A stretch of 64,000 nucleotides of DNA, taken from positions 123,975,681 through 124,039,680 of the forward strand of contig NC_086172.1 of NCBI RefSeq assembly GCF_023053635.1, read 5' to 3'. The notes under the pieces are model-generated. The model saw only the letters and a program-made list of their open reading frames with translations. It was not told the DNA's origin and ran no database searches. A program made the translations under genes and the position numbers. Source of the stretch: Elgaria multicarinata webbii (Eukaryota; Chordata; Lepidosauria; Squamata; Anguidae). Positions 51,401-61,257 of the stretch are shown here, in pieces. How positions within the stretch are numbered: the stretch's first letter is position 1; each line of letters begins with the position of its first letter.

Positions 51401-54400
51401 CGTTCTGATGACATTTCAGGGCATTTGCAAGGGGTCCAGATAGAGGGATCTGCACCTGACTTACTTCCTACGCCTGGCCACTCTCTGGCGATGTCTGTGG
51501 CTAAGAAAATATCAAAGAAAGCCTGGACCCCTAAAACCTCTGACATTCAGAAGAAAAAGAAGGACTCTGAGTTCTCATTGACTCCTGACCCCTACTCCTG
51601 ACGTCTCTGTTTCTCCAGTGCCTCGCCCACAGCGAGTGCTGACACCACTACTGATTTTGGTACCTAGACCGGTGGGGTCTATCTCTGAAGATGAGATAAG
51701 AGATTCCACATCGACTACGGTTGAACAACATTGATTGCAGATGGAGAGGAGAGAGAGAGATCTTTTAGAGAAATGTTGACCAATGCCTCCTCCTTTGTCG
51801 CTAGCTTATTCATATGTCTTCACAATATTTGGAACACAATTTTAGTCATTTATCTGGATTTTGTCATCAATTTGCAGCATCCCAGATTGTCCTAAACTTT
51901 AGGACATTTCTAAAAATTCTAATTGAAAATCCAGGGATTGATGATTGTAGTATGCAATCTCTTGAAGCAATGTTACAGAATTTCTACAGACTAGTGCCTT
52001 CAAATTTCATTGTCAATATGAGTAGATTGTCTGTTGCCCCATGGGACTCTAGCCCATCCTAGTTACTTCCTGAAGTGTTGCTCTGGATTAGCAACCTAGT
52101 GATAGTGTCTGAAATCTGATTCTGTTTTGGTGATGGGGAAGGAAATATTCATGAGTTTGAAGGCATGGACTCCGTTGCCTGAGGGTGATGGCTGCCTGAC
52201 ACTTTCTGGGTCAGAATGACAGCATGCTATGACTGTGAGAGAATCTCCAGCCATTTTTTTCCCCTCGGAAATTTAAGAGGGTCGACCTGAGAGGAGACCT
52301 GGAACCAGACCTGCTGTGGTGGCTTGAGCGTTGACTACAGGCAGATAAGGACTCAGGATTTACAACACCTCGGCATGTCGGATGGAACCTGCATTCCTCA
52401 AGGTAATAAAGGTAGCATATCCTCACTCTTAATTACCGTATTTCTTCGATTCTAAGACGCCATAGATTGTAAGACGCACACTAATTTCAGTACCACCAAC
52501 GGAAAAAAAGCTTTGATTCTAAGAAATAATAAACACACCCGTGATTCTAAGATGCACGCCGTTTTTAAAGATGTTTATATGGGGGGAAAAGTGTGTCTTA
52601 GAACTGAAGAAATACGGTAGGCCTTAACAGCAACTACCTTAGTAAAGCATTTGGGGCAGCTATCCTGACAGACGGCGGCTAACAAACAACAGAAGGCAGA
52701 ACGCTCTGAATTTTATTTAGAGAAGTAACGATTAACTGAATCGGAAGGGGACCCCAGATAAATGAATAGAAGATTCCTTAACTTTGCTTACAAACGAGTT
52801 AACAGAATGGGTGTTTTATCTCATCAAAGGATGAATCCTTGTAATGGCGACAGAAATTCTTCCACTGACCGTGAGCAGTACAGCAATAACAAGTTCATCG
52901 CTGCCATCTGCTGGATAAGTGGAGAATTTCCTTTGAATTGAAATCCTTTTATTGAAATTTTTCTATTACCATTAGCAATACAGGTGCAAGAGTGCCATCT
53001 GCTGGATAAATTGAGAATTGTCTGAATTGTTTATGTTGGAGATCAGATATTGATGTTAAAGAGCTTGCTGAAAAAATGTACTATGTCTGGATGCAGGGGT
53101 ACTAGACCTAAAAAAGGTGCCACAGTACCACTTGCAGGAGATAGTAATAAAGTTACTGAAAAAGACATATTGAAAAAGAACTTATTGGAGCAGCCGGCCA
53201 GCGCTGTAATGCCAGGGGCGGGAACAAGGAGAGGTTCTCTGGACTCCCCTATTTCCAAGATGTCAACTACAGACCAATCCCAAAAGATAATAGATTTGCT
53301 AGGACAGAAGATGGATGGGATTGTTGATAAACTACAATCTTTTGATGACAGACTGGAAAAGAAGATTCAAGAAGTCGAAGAAGAAGTGAAGGGGACAAAA
53401 TAGGAGCTAATGCAAGAAATCAGAAAAATAGACAGTGCCTTAAATAAAGTGACTGAAGAGGTGCAGGCTGTTACAAATAGAGTGGATACTCTGGAAACAA
53501 AGGCAGATGCAACGACCTTAGCCCTGGAACGTGAACAGGATCAATGGGCGTTTGTTGAATTACAAGCTAAGGAACATATTCTGAGATTTAGATCGGTCTC
53601 AGACAAAATAAAAGATGGTGAGTTTAGAGCTGAAATAATAATGTGCTTATCATCAGCATTGGATCAACCATCAGATTATCTGGAAGAGGAAATAGATAGA
53701 GTGTGCAGGGTGAATTCTGCATATGCAAAAACAAGAGGATGGCTGGGAGATGTATTGGTGTACTTTCTAACATGTATTGTTAGAAAGACACTCAGAGACA
53801 AAATTCTTCAACTCCATTCGAGCAAAAAATGAAAATTCGTAGCAAAGAGATTGCCGTACTGAAGGAGATTCCTATGGAAGGACTATTCATTTATAACAAA
53901 CATCCTTAATGAGGAGAAGATCGGATTCAGATGGGAGTTCCCGGAGGGAGTAGCCTTCACCTGACAACTAGAGAATTCTTCACCAAAGTCAAGAAAATAG
54001 ATTTTACCTAAATCCTTTTCAGTTCATAACTCTATAAAAATGGAATGCAGGAGGGAAAGAACCGCTTTCAGATGGAAACTCAATGAAACGTTATTACACG
54101 ATAAAAATATGGTCGATAAAATTAAAAAGAAACTAAAAGAATATTTTGAACTGAATTTGAATAAAGGAACGGAGATGAGAATGGTTTGGGATGCAAGCAA
54201 AGCATTTGTGAGGGGACAATTTATTCAACAAAACTGTCTACTAGAAAAGAGAAGAAAAGACACAGAATATACTGGAGGAGATAAAAAGAAGAGAGCAAGA
54301 ATTAAAGCAGGATCCGGGAGAGACGAAAATTTTGCAACAAATTAAAATGTTTCAGCAACAGCTATCTATGTTAACAACAAGAGAGATGCAAACTAAGTTA

Positions 54401-57400
54401 AACTATGTGAAACAGAGAATTTGAATCAGCAAATAAACCAGGAAAATGGTTAGCATACAGGCTGAGAAAAGAAAGGGAAAAGAAAATAATAATCAAAATA
54501 AAAGAGAGTGAACTTACAGAGGCTAGGGCTATCCAGAAGGCCTTTCATCGTTATTATACAAAAGACAGGAGGTCTCAACAGAGATAATGGACAAATATTT
54601 AAAGAAACGAAATCTACCAAAAGTAACGACAGAACAAAAACAAAGAATGAATGAGCCTATAATGATATGTGAAATGGTGGAGAAAATAAAAAATATTAAA
54701 CTTGGCAAGTCTCCAGATCCGGATGGTCTCCCTGGCCTCTACTACAAGAAGTGAGAGGAGTAACTATTGCAACCACTGCAAGCTACAATGAACTCTATAT
54801 TGATGAGTGGGAAGATTCCGGATTCATGGCAGACTGCATATATTTCATACCAAACGAAGGGCAAAACTTAACCATGACTAAAAACTATAGACCAATATCG
54901 CTACTTAACAATGATTATAAGTTATTTGCAGCAATTTTGGCAGAAAGACTTAAGAAAGTACTACAAGGTTTCATCCGTGAAGACCAAAGTGTTTTTTGTT
55001 TTGTTTTTACCAAAAAGACATCTGAGGGATAATGTAAGAGTGGTGTTAAATGTTGGTATTTGGAAAAACATCTCGAAAAACAAGCAGCATTGATATTCTT
55101 AGACGCAGAGAAAGCATTCGACAATCTTAAATGGAGCTTCTTGTTTAAGATAATGGAATTATCTGATTTTGGGGAGAACTTCATAAAATAGGTGAAATCA
55201 ATTTATAATCTACAAAAAGCCCAAATAATTGTTAATGGAGACTTTACTAGTCCATGTGACGTACAAAGAGGGACAAGACAGGGCTGTCCTTTATCGCCCT
55301 TGCTGGGACTTATGGATGATCAACTTAAAGAAAAAGGAGAAACGTTGCTTTTGTACATGACAACAGCTGCCAGACTACTACACGCACAGTACTTGAAAAA
55401 GACACAAGTACCATCAACGGAGGAATGGCTGCTCAAAGTTTTGGAGCTGGCGGAGACGGCTAAACTTAGGCGTTAGTAAGAGAAGAATCAACAGTCTCAT
55501 TTGTACTGGACTGGAAACCTCTGATAGAGTATGTACAAGAGTTGCAAAAGAATGACGTATTTGTTTGTGGATTCTATATATAATCTGTGGTCTTTACATA
55601 ACACTGGGCTGGCTAAAGTGAAGTAATTAACAGCCTATATGTCTGACATAAAGATTGCCTCAAATGGAATATGGCTTTATATGTTTTTTATATGTGTTCT
55701 TATTAGAGGCAGTGTATTATATTGTTAATGTAGTATGTGTTGTTCTGTAATGTTTCTTGTTGTTGTTGTTGTGTGTAGAAATTAATAAAATAGTTAAAAA
55801 ATGAGTTTGAAGGCGTGTACATTAGCTACTCAAACTGCCCCAGTACTGGGATAGGAGGGTTTTACTGGTTGGTGTAATCCTGGAGCAATGTCTTTAGCAA
55901 TTAATCATAGTTCCTTGTTAGTGAGCTATTTGCATTTTTATCATAGCAATATGTTTATGAAGTGCTTTAACCAAGATATTCCTCTTTCTGTATGAGCCAT
56001 TGATTGACTTAATTCATTTAGTTTTTTTTCATCTGGAGAATGTATCTCTGCCTCTTTGTCCATTTCTTTGTTTGTTTGTTTTTGGCAGTTTATAAGTTTA
56101 TCTGGTGCAGACATTGTACCATTTTCCATCACACATGGTACACAGAGATCTTTGGGTTGTAATAAAAACTTAGGTGCAAAATCCAGAAATCTTATTTTTA
56201 TTCCGTACAATGTCAAACATTCCTGTAAAGCAGAGATTGTCGCTAGTTTGGGCAGTTAATCTGCATCTCTGTTATCTCAGAGAGAACATATCAGAAGGTA
56301 AAACATTTTCCTGTCTTTTTAATAGGTCTTAATTGTCTTTCTTAGACTCAGATACAGTCTCAGAGGGTCTTGCTGCTTCAAGGAACAGAAAGCTTGAATC
56401 GAGCAAGTCAAAGCATAGAACGTTCACACCAGATTGCTGCAGAGACTGACCAGATCGGTACAGATATAATTGAAGAACTTGGAGAACAGCGGGAGCAGTT
56501 GGAACGCACCAAAGGCAGAGTGAGTGCAAAGAATGTTGCTCTAACACAGCAGTCTCATCTTTCTGTGTTGGAAATACTGAGTCTCCTCAGTATTTCATAT
56601 AAACGCATGCCAATTTGAGAAGCACAACTGGGGGGGGGGGGATTCAAAAAGCATCTTTCAAAAAATTGAGACATGGGCATATAACTTCACCCCCACCGCA
56701 AAGCAAGGTAGACCTGAAACATTTACCTTCAGTTTTCCTTTTCAGAGCTATATCTTTTCAGGATACAGGAGCCAAAGTAAAGAATGACTTTTTTTTTCAG
56801 TGTGCTAATTTGGGGTTAAGATAACTTTGCAGTATTACTAATTTAAGTATGAGTCAGATGTGGATCTCTGCAGTCAGTTCTTAACAGTTAGCAGCACTTC
56901 TAAATGGAGATTCAAGATTAAACGTAGGATCTTCTGAATATAATGCATGTGCAATCATTGAGCAATGGCCCCTTCCCATTCTCTGCCATCTTGGGATGTA
57001 AAACAATTACAAACCTTTTGGAATGTTTTAATTCCAAAAATGCTTATGTTGAAAGAAAGGAGAGAAAATATGAAGCACAATCAATAATTTGTATTGTCTC
57101 ATAATTCTAGATCATGTAGTTTATAAAATCTAGCCCAAGAGCTTTCATGGTTAAGGGATCCCAGACTTACCTAGCCCTCATTTTCTTGAAATTGTTTTGT
57201 ACTATTTCATTATCTGGTCAATTTTGTTGTCTTTATTCTTTAAAACTGCAGGCCTATTCACACATCACACTAACCTGTGTTGCGCGATAAGCTACATAGA
57301 GTAGATTGTTTTGCAAACAATCTACTGTGCTCCCCCCTCCCCCTCCCCCCCTCCCATAGTCCTTCCGCTCGGCCAGTCAGATATCTCAGCTTCCTTTGCT

Positions 57401-60400
57401 GTGAAAACCATTTCCCACTCATACTGCTTTTCCAAGCCTTTGCCAGATCCCCTATCTCTGCCCATGTGCAACAAAAAGGGGTGGGTGGGGGCTCCAACTC
57501 TCTTTGAAACCTTGTAGAAATTGCACGAAATTTAATATAAAGGGTTGCCACCACATGCGCCACTGGATAATTGTGCAACTTTGCTTTTTCATGGAAAAGT
57601 GAGGATTTAGCCACAGGTGAAATCATTTGGGAATCTCCTGTGGGGGTGGGGAGATGATTTGGAGTTGGAGACACAGCTGAACGTAGCAGGAAAACAAATG
57701 TGCTCAGAGATTGCTTGAGAGGAGCAGAACAGCGGCAGCTTTTTTGGCCACTCTTGCCAAGCAGCTCTGTAAGCGATTGCTGTAACCCATGCTGGTGTGC
57801 CAGATGATTTGCTAATCCGCCGTAAATTAAACAACCTCTACTGCAGGCCATGGATTCTCGGGGTGAGTTGTTTGAAGGAAATAAGCCACTTGCTGTGTTC
57901 AGAAGACACCTTAAAACATGGCTTTAGCCACGGTGAATAAGGCTTTTTGCCATGAGTAAAAAAACAACACAGACGACATCCATCAGAAAACAATCCATTA
58001 TGGGTTAGTGTCTCATGTGAAACCAGTTTATGTGCTCATGCTGGCCTACATTTCCGGTGCAGGAACTGCTTAAAGATTATTACGCAGCCCCTTGTAGCTC
58101 TAGTGATGTAGAAATTAATTGCAAGCCTTTTCTCACACAATGGGTATATTTTCTTCTTGTGCTGGCAGAAGAACAGGCCTATGTGTATACTGAGATTTTG
58201 CAGGAGCCCAGAAAAAAGCACAGAATGTGTTACCCAGGGCAGAATTCGACTTCTTTAAATCTGTACTTTCATGTTTTAAAAAAGAACACATTTTTAGCTC
58301 TTGTGATTATGAGTACATGCTTGAAAGTGTTTGTGAAATGCCTGCTGAAATCTCAGAAGCTGGATGGATTGCTGAATACGTTTTCCAGTGCTTGATGGTG
58401 GTGCTCTGCATAGCTTTATGCACCTGCCTGGGACAGGAACACATAGGATAAACTATGCAGAATAAGGAATTATGCAAGTTTGGTCAATCTGCCTTACTTC
58501 TAGGTCTTAGAATTGGGTTTTCCTATTTCGTAATTTGAATTGCCTGGACACAGAATTTTAATCTTTTTGCTAACTTTACTTGAGACATACTAATGGTTTC
58601 TTTTCATACTAATGGTTTCTTTTCTTTTCTTTTCTTTTTAGCTAGTAAACACGAGTGAAAATTTAAGCAAAAGCCGGAAAATATTGCGCTCCATCTCAAG
58701 AAGGTTAGTAACATGTTTGAGTCTTGGATCAAAATCATTCTGATATTAAGCACCAGCAGACTAGTTTTACTGTGGTTCAAATTAAGCCCATCCTTTCAAG
58801 TTAAGCCCAAAATATTTCCCAGTGCCTAACAAATCTAGGATCTTTCTTGCAACACTGCCTTCTCAGCCTTTCATGGATCTAGAGTTTGAATGAAGTACCA
58901 TTTTTTAAAAGTTGCATGTAGTGCAAATAGCATTTCCAAAATGGTATTTTGGAGCAAAATCACATACTAGGTGAATCAAACAATTTTCTGGTAGATTAGC
59001 TTTCATTTTGACCCCATTAAGACATCATGATAAGCCTTAGTTCACCAGCTAACCCTTTTGCAACAAATGGTTAGTGAGTGTGTTTAAACTCTATTGGTCT
59101 GGTTCAGACAACATGCTAAACCCTGCTGCCTAACCACAAAATAGTTAAGGGAATAATGCATTCTCTTAACCATTTTGTGGTTAAGCAGCAGGGTTTAGCG
59201 TGTTGCCTGAACCCGGCCATTAAGTAGCCACCATAGTTAGGAATTGTTCATACAACATGCTAAGTCATGGGTCACACAATTTTAGCTTTTGCTGTTTTCT
59301 GCAGGGGTTTGTGGGTTTTTTTACTGCCTGTTGGCAACTGGGTCACTGCAGGTCAACCACGTTGGGAATTATTTAAATGCCCCTGAGGCAAAGTGTTGTC
59401 TCTTGTATGATATGAATACTGAGAAAGATACATCTCTTGGCTGAAAAATATGATCTACGTGCCTGTTGGCTAGCTCAATTCCAACCAAGCCTCAATATAA
59501 GACAGAGCACTGAAAAGTGAATTGACAAGCTCACCAACCAAGGACTCTTGGCTGACTGTTACCAGCACTGCATTAATCTGCATGCTCAGTCAGGGAATGG
59601 ATTAGCAGTATCACCCAGACGAAAATTTTTACTCCAGATTCCACACAATGTAAAATATTAGAATGCCTGGTCTTCCTCCTTCTTTTCCCAGGCATTTAAC
59701 AGCATATGTTGAGGTTTTTACTGACCCAGAATAGTTGTTTTAAATGAATATTGTATGTAACCTGTTTTTATGCTTTTTTATGGTTTTAAATTTTATATAT
59801 TTTAATGTTCAGAGTTTTAATCTTTATAAACTGCTCAGAGAGCTTTGGCTATGGGGTGGTATATAAATGTAATAAATAATAATGTTTAGCTCAACATGCT
59901 TGACCACCATGCCTTAGCATGTCTTCTGAACAGGGTCAGTGGTGAGGGATGATAGGAGTTTTGGGCTAAAACATCCGGAGGGCTACAGGTTGCCCACCCC
60001 TGCTCTAGTCTGTCCACAGCCTTGGTTGCCCCACCCACCACCCTGCTCCAACATTTGCTTCTGAATCCCTCTCAGCTGCTAAGTCAGTTCTTACTATCAG
60101 AGCAAAAAAAGGCAAGGGTACCAACACACTCAGTTAACATTCTTTATTGAATATTCAAAGACAATATTCTAGCAGTTAATTCCGTCATCCAAGCACATTT
60201 GGCGTTTACAGCCCTACCTCCACAATTAGATGTGACATGTGCACAATAGAGGGATGTGCATGGTTCAGGTACCTTTCCTGATGGCCTGTTAGCTTTCTTA
60301 GACATCCCTCCCCCATTATTTGGCTGACTACACATAGCTATTTTATCCTTATGGAAAGGTGTGAGGGAAATGCTACTGGAAATGCTTTGTGCCCATTTCA

Positions 60401-60796
60401 TGGAGTTCAGGGAGGGAGAAACTAGTGAGAATGATGAGCATAGTTTGGCTGTACGTTGGGAACACAAACTGTGTTTTGATTTCTCAGCTTCAGTTACCAT
60501 AAACCGTAGTTTGATATGATATCTGAACCATGGCTGCATTCCTATGCATGTTTGGGAGTAAGCGCCATTGAACATAGTGGGACTTGCACTATCTAAATAT
60601 GAAAATTGATGCTTTCATCTTACCTTTGTGAGAATTACCTGGATGGGTAGTAGTGTCAGACTTTTTAAAAAACCCAATAAGCTTATGTTCCATTTCTTAT
60701 TCTAGACTTATGACAAACAAATTGTTGCTCTCCGTTATTATCATTCTGGAAATAATCATCCTGGTAGGTGTTGTCTACTACAAGTTCTTCCGCTGA
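45065..60796 (+). CDS. VTI1B: VTI1B, Qb-SNARE, complete, 6 exons
   Basis: Vti1b is a Qb-SNARE that pairs with syntaxin-7, syntaxin-8 and VAMP8 in late endosome and lysosome fusion. Exons: 45065-45182, 48086-48144, 48964-49155, 56346-56519, 58642-58703, 60706-60796. They join in phase to 231 residues (human 232). An N-terminal helical domain spans about 1-100 (EHLERLHEIFRGLHGELRG, IRDFDEKQKEANET). The SNARE helix is at about 132-200 (TESLNRASQSIERSH, IIEELGEQREQLERTK). The C-terminal membrane anchor is at 208-227, ending in YYKFFR. The start was chosen because the ATG lies in the CpG island and is followed by the conserved SSEHLERLHEIF. The third intron (49156-56345) is swollen by an L1 and other repeats. 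No lesion is seen. Confidence 0.95.
45740..45865. mobile_element. MITE in VTI1B intron 1
   Basis: TAGTATCCAATGTCAGCCTT and AGAGTAGACCCATTGAAATG are mirrored by CATTTCAGTGGGTCCACCAT and TAGATACTGCTCTG. Centre has TCAAGTTAGTCACTGCTAAC then TTGA, itself foldback. Confidence 0.65.
45870..48085. other. VTI1B: VTI1B intron 1, mostly unique
   Basis: Apart from the SINE at 46375 and a LINE tail at 46672-46718, I see no conserved frame, RNA gene or clear repeat. Confidence 0.5.
46375..46575 (-). mobile_element. tRNA-derived SINE (family 2), minus orientation
   Basis: Reverse complement of the 12985 copy: CACAACAACCTTGTATGGTT, then AAGCTGAGAGAGGGTAATTT, then GGGGATTTGAACCCAATTTT (B-box) and ACACCAGCTGCTGCAC at the tRNA end. 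Confidence 0.65.
48168..48268. mobile_element. Short inverted-repeat element after VTI1B exon 2
   Basis: GTTTTCCAGTCAATGCTAAG then CAATGGACTAAG is mirrored by CTTAGTCCATTGCAGAGAGT then TGACTGAAAAAT. It starts about 24 bp past the exon 48086-48144 donor. Confidence 0.65.
49200..50590. other. VTI1B: VTI1B intron 3, left part, no gene seen
   Basis: No conserved frame, clear repeat or RNA gene was recognised. Confidence 0.45.
50600..52150. mobile_element. Possible old retroelement remnant, family uncertain
   Basis: This stretch has weak, broken coding character on the plus strand (for example SDDISGHLQG and VPRPVGSISEDE) unlike normal intron sequence, hinting at an ancient LTR- or DIRS-type element. 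It looks heavily decayed, with many breaks. No terminal repeats were found. It could also be unremarkable intron. Confidence 0.22.
52434..52619. mobile_element. MITE, Tc1/mariner-type TA target site
   Basis: TACCGTATTTCTTCGATTCT then AAGACGC at the left; the right end is its complement, GTCTTAGAACTGAAGAAATA then CGGTA. TA flanks the CCGTATTTCTTC terminus on both sides. 186 bp, no frame, core repeats GATTCTAAGA. It sits inside the L1 5' region, so it is younger than that L1 insertion or travelled with it. Confidence 0.75.
52900..53020 (+). repeat. Short direct repeat in the L1 5'UTR
   Basis: GCCATCTGCTGGATAAGTGG then AGAATT at about 52901, and GCCATCTGCTGGATAAATTG then AGAATT about 91 bp later. 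It looks like two partial promoter-type monomers. Confidence 0.5.
57252..58025. repeat. Possible non-autonomous DNA transposon with internal hairpin
   Basis: The ends CCTATTCACACATCACACTA then ACC and GGGTTAGTGTCTCATGTGAA are approximate inverted repeats. Near the left end AGTAGATTGTTTTGCAAACA then ATCTACT is a near-perfect hairpin. A CT-rich tract follows at 57330-57356. No frame with family resemblance. Confidence 0.45.
58605..58641 (+). repeat. VTI1B: TTTTC simple repeat forming a splice pyrimidine tract
   Basis: (TTTTC)n runs directly into the AG at 58640-58641 before VTI1B exon 58642. It is preceded by a duplicated CATACTAATGGTTTCTTTTC, which also duplicates a branch-point-like TACTAAT. 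Confidence 0.7.
59098..59222. mobile_element. Non-autonomous DNA transposon, relative of 14052
   Basis: GGTCTGGTTCAGACAACATG then CTAAACCCTGCTG is mirrored by CAGCAGGGTTTAGCGTGTTG then CCTGAACCCGGCC. The flanks are ATT on both sides (before about 59098 and after about 59219). Confidence 0.7.
59815..59885 (+). mobile_element. LINE 3' end
   Basis: AACTGCTCAGAGAGCTTTGG then CTATGGGGTGGTATATAAAT and AATAAATAATAAT. Confidence 0.55.
59938..60005. mobile_element. Palindromic MITE fragment
   Basis: GGATGATAGGAGTTTTGGGC then AACATCCGGAGGGCTACAGG and TTGCCCACCCCTG: right half of the CCAGATGT family. Confidence 0.6.
60530..60595. repeat. Common squamate interspersed repeat fragment
   Basis: GCATTCCTATGCATGTTTGG then GAGTAAGCGCCATTGAACAT and AGTGGGACTTGC, a widespread amniote/squamate repeat motif of uncertain class. 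Confidence 0.4.
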
Positions 60797-61080
60797 ACTT
60801 TCAAGATGTGCAGCCTTCTGCCTTCATGTCTTCCATCTACCTTAAGGACTATGCATGGACACTGCTGAGTAACAGCTCTTTGGCATAGATTGAAAAGGGT
60901 GGATTATACTTAATGCAGTTGAAACACACTACACATGTGGTGTTAATCTTAACAATATGTTCATCTAAGAATGGTGCCTGGCATCTGAAAGGAAATGTGC
61001 CTGGAAGAAAGGACAAAGAGCAGCGAAGTGATGGTAAGATTGTATAATTGTAAAGTAATAAACATTTGTCTTAAGCTGAC
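60797..61080 (+). other. VTI1B: VTI1B 3'UTR with AATAAA
   Basis: After the TGA at 60794-60796 the exon continues to an AATAAA at 61057-61062, giving a compact 3'UTR of about 280 nt. The end near 61080 is inferred from the usual 10-25 nt spacing. Confidence 0.65.
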
Positions 61081-61215
61081 ATGTTGTCTAACTTGTAATG
61101 CAGCTGTTTGGTCGCACAATGGAAAAAGAAACTAGTCTCTCCAAAACTGAACACTTCAGAGTGTAGTACAGTGAGTTTTTGCGCCTGTCCGTTTGAGTAG
61201 ATCAGCAGAACTGTC

Positions 61216-61221
61216 TTTAAT
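61216..61221 (-). terminator. ARG2: Candidate ARG2 poly(A) signal ATTAAA
   Basis: ATTAAA on the minus strand lies about 37 nt past the ARG2 stop. No minus-strand AATAAA is seen between the stop and the VTI1B poly(A) signal. This variant hexamer is therefore the nearest candidate; otherwise the ARG2 3'UTR must run into VTI1B. Confidence 0.35.
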
Positions 61222-61257
61222 GCCCGTTGTGAAGTATCTGCCGACACTTGGGGGGTC

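Larger units (their letters stand above)
52151..55814 (+). mobile_element. L1-type LINE with target-site duplication, internally deleted (HAL1-like)
   Basis: Exact ATGAGTTTGAAGGC repeats at 52151-52164 and 55801-55814 flank a unit ending in AATAAAATAGTTAAAAA. A 5'UTR region runs to about 53040. ORF1 (53050-53990) has a coiled coil and an L1-like C-terminal domain (RVNSAYAKTRGWLGDVLVYF, RDKILQ, GFRWEFPEGV). ORF2 pieces follow: KIKKKLKEYFELNLNKGTEM and WDASKAFVRGQFIQQNCLLE, GKSPDPDGLPGLYYKK, YRPISLLNNDYKLFA, EKAFDNLKWSFLF, RGTRQGCPLSPLLG. The endonuclease is missing between about 53990 and 54040, and the RT segment with the YADD motif is missing near 55305. Stops are frequent in ORF2. It lies in the VTI1B intron, sense orientation. 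Confidence 0.82.

Noticed and set aside
60144-60575. 143-codon open frame on the minus strand
   Set aside because: It lies in a VTI1B intron, has no family resemblance, and its upstream part reads as a repeat fragment. Low-complexity composition explains the open frame.
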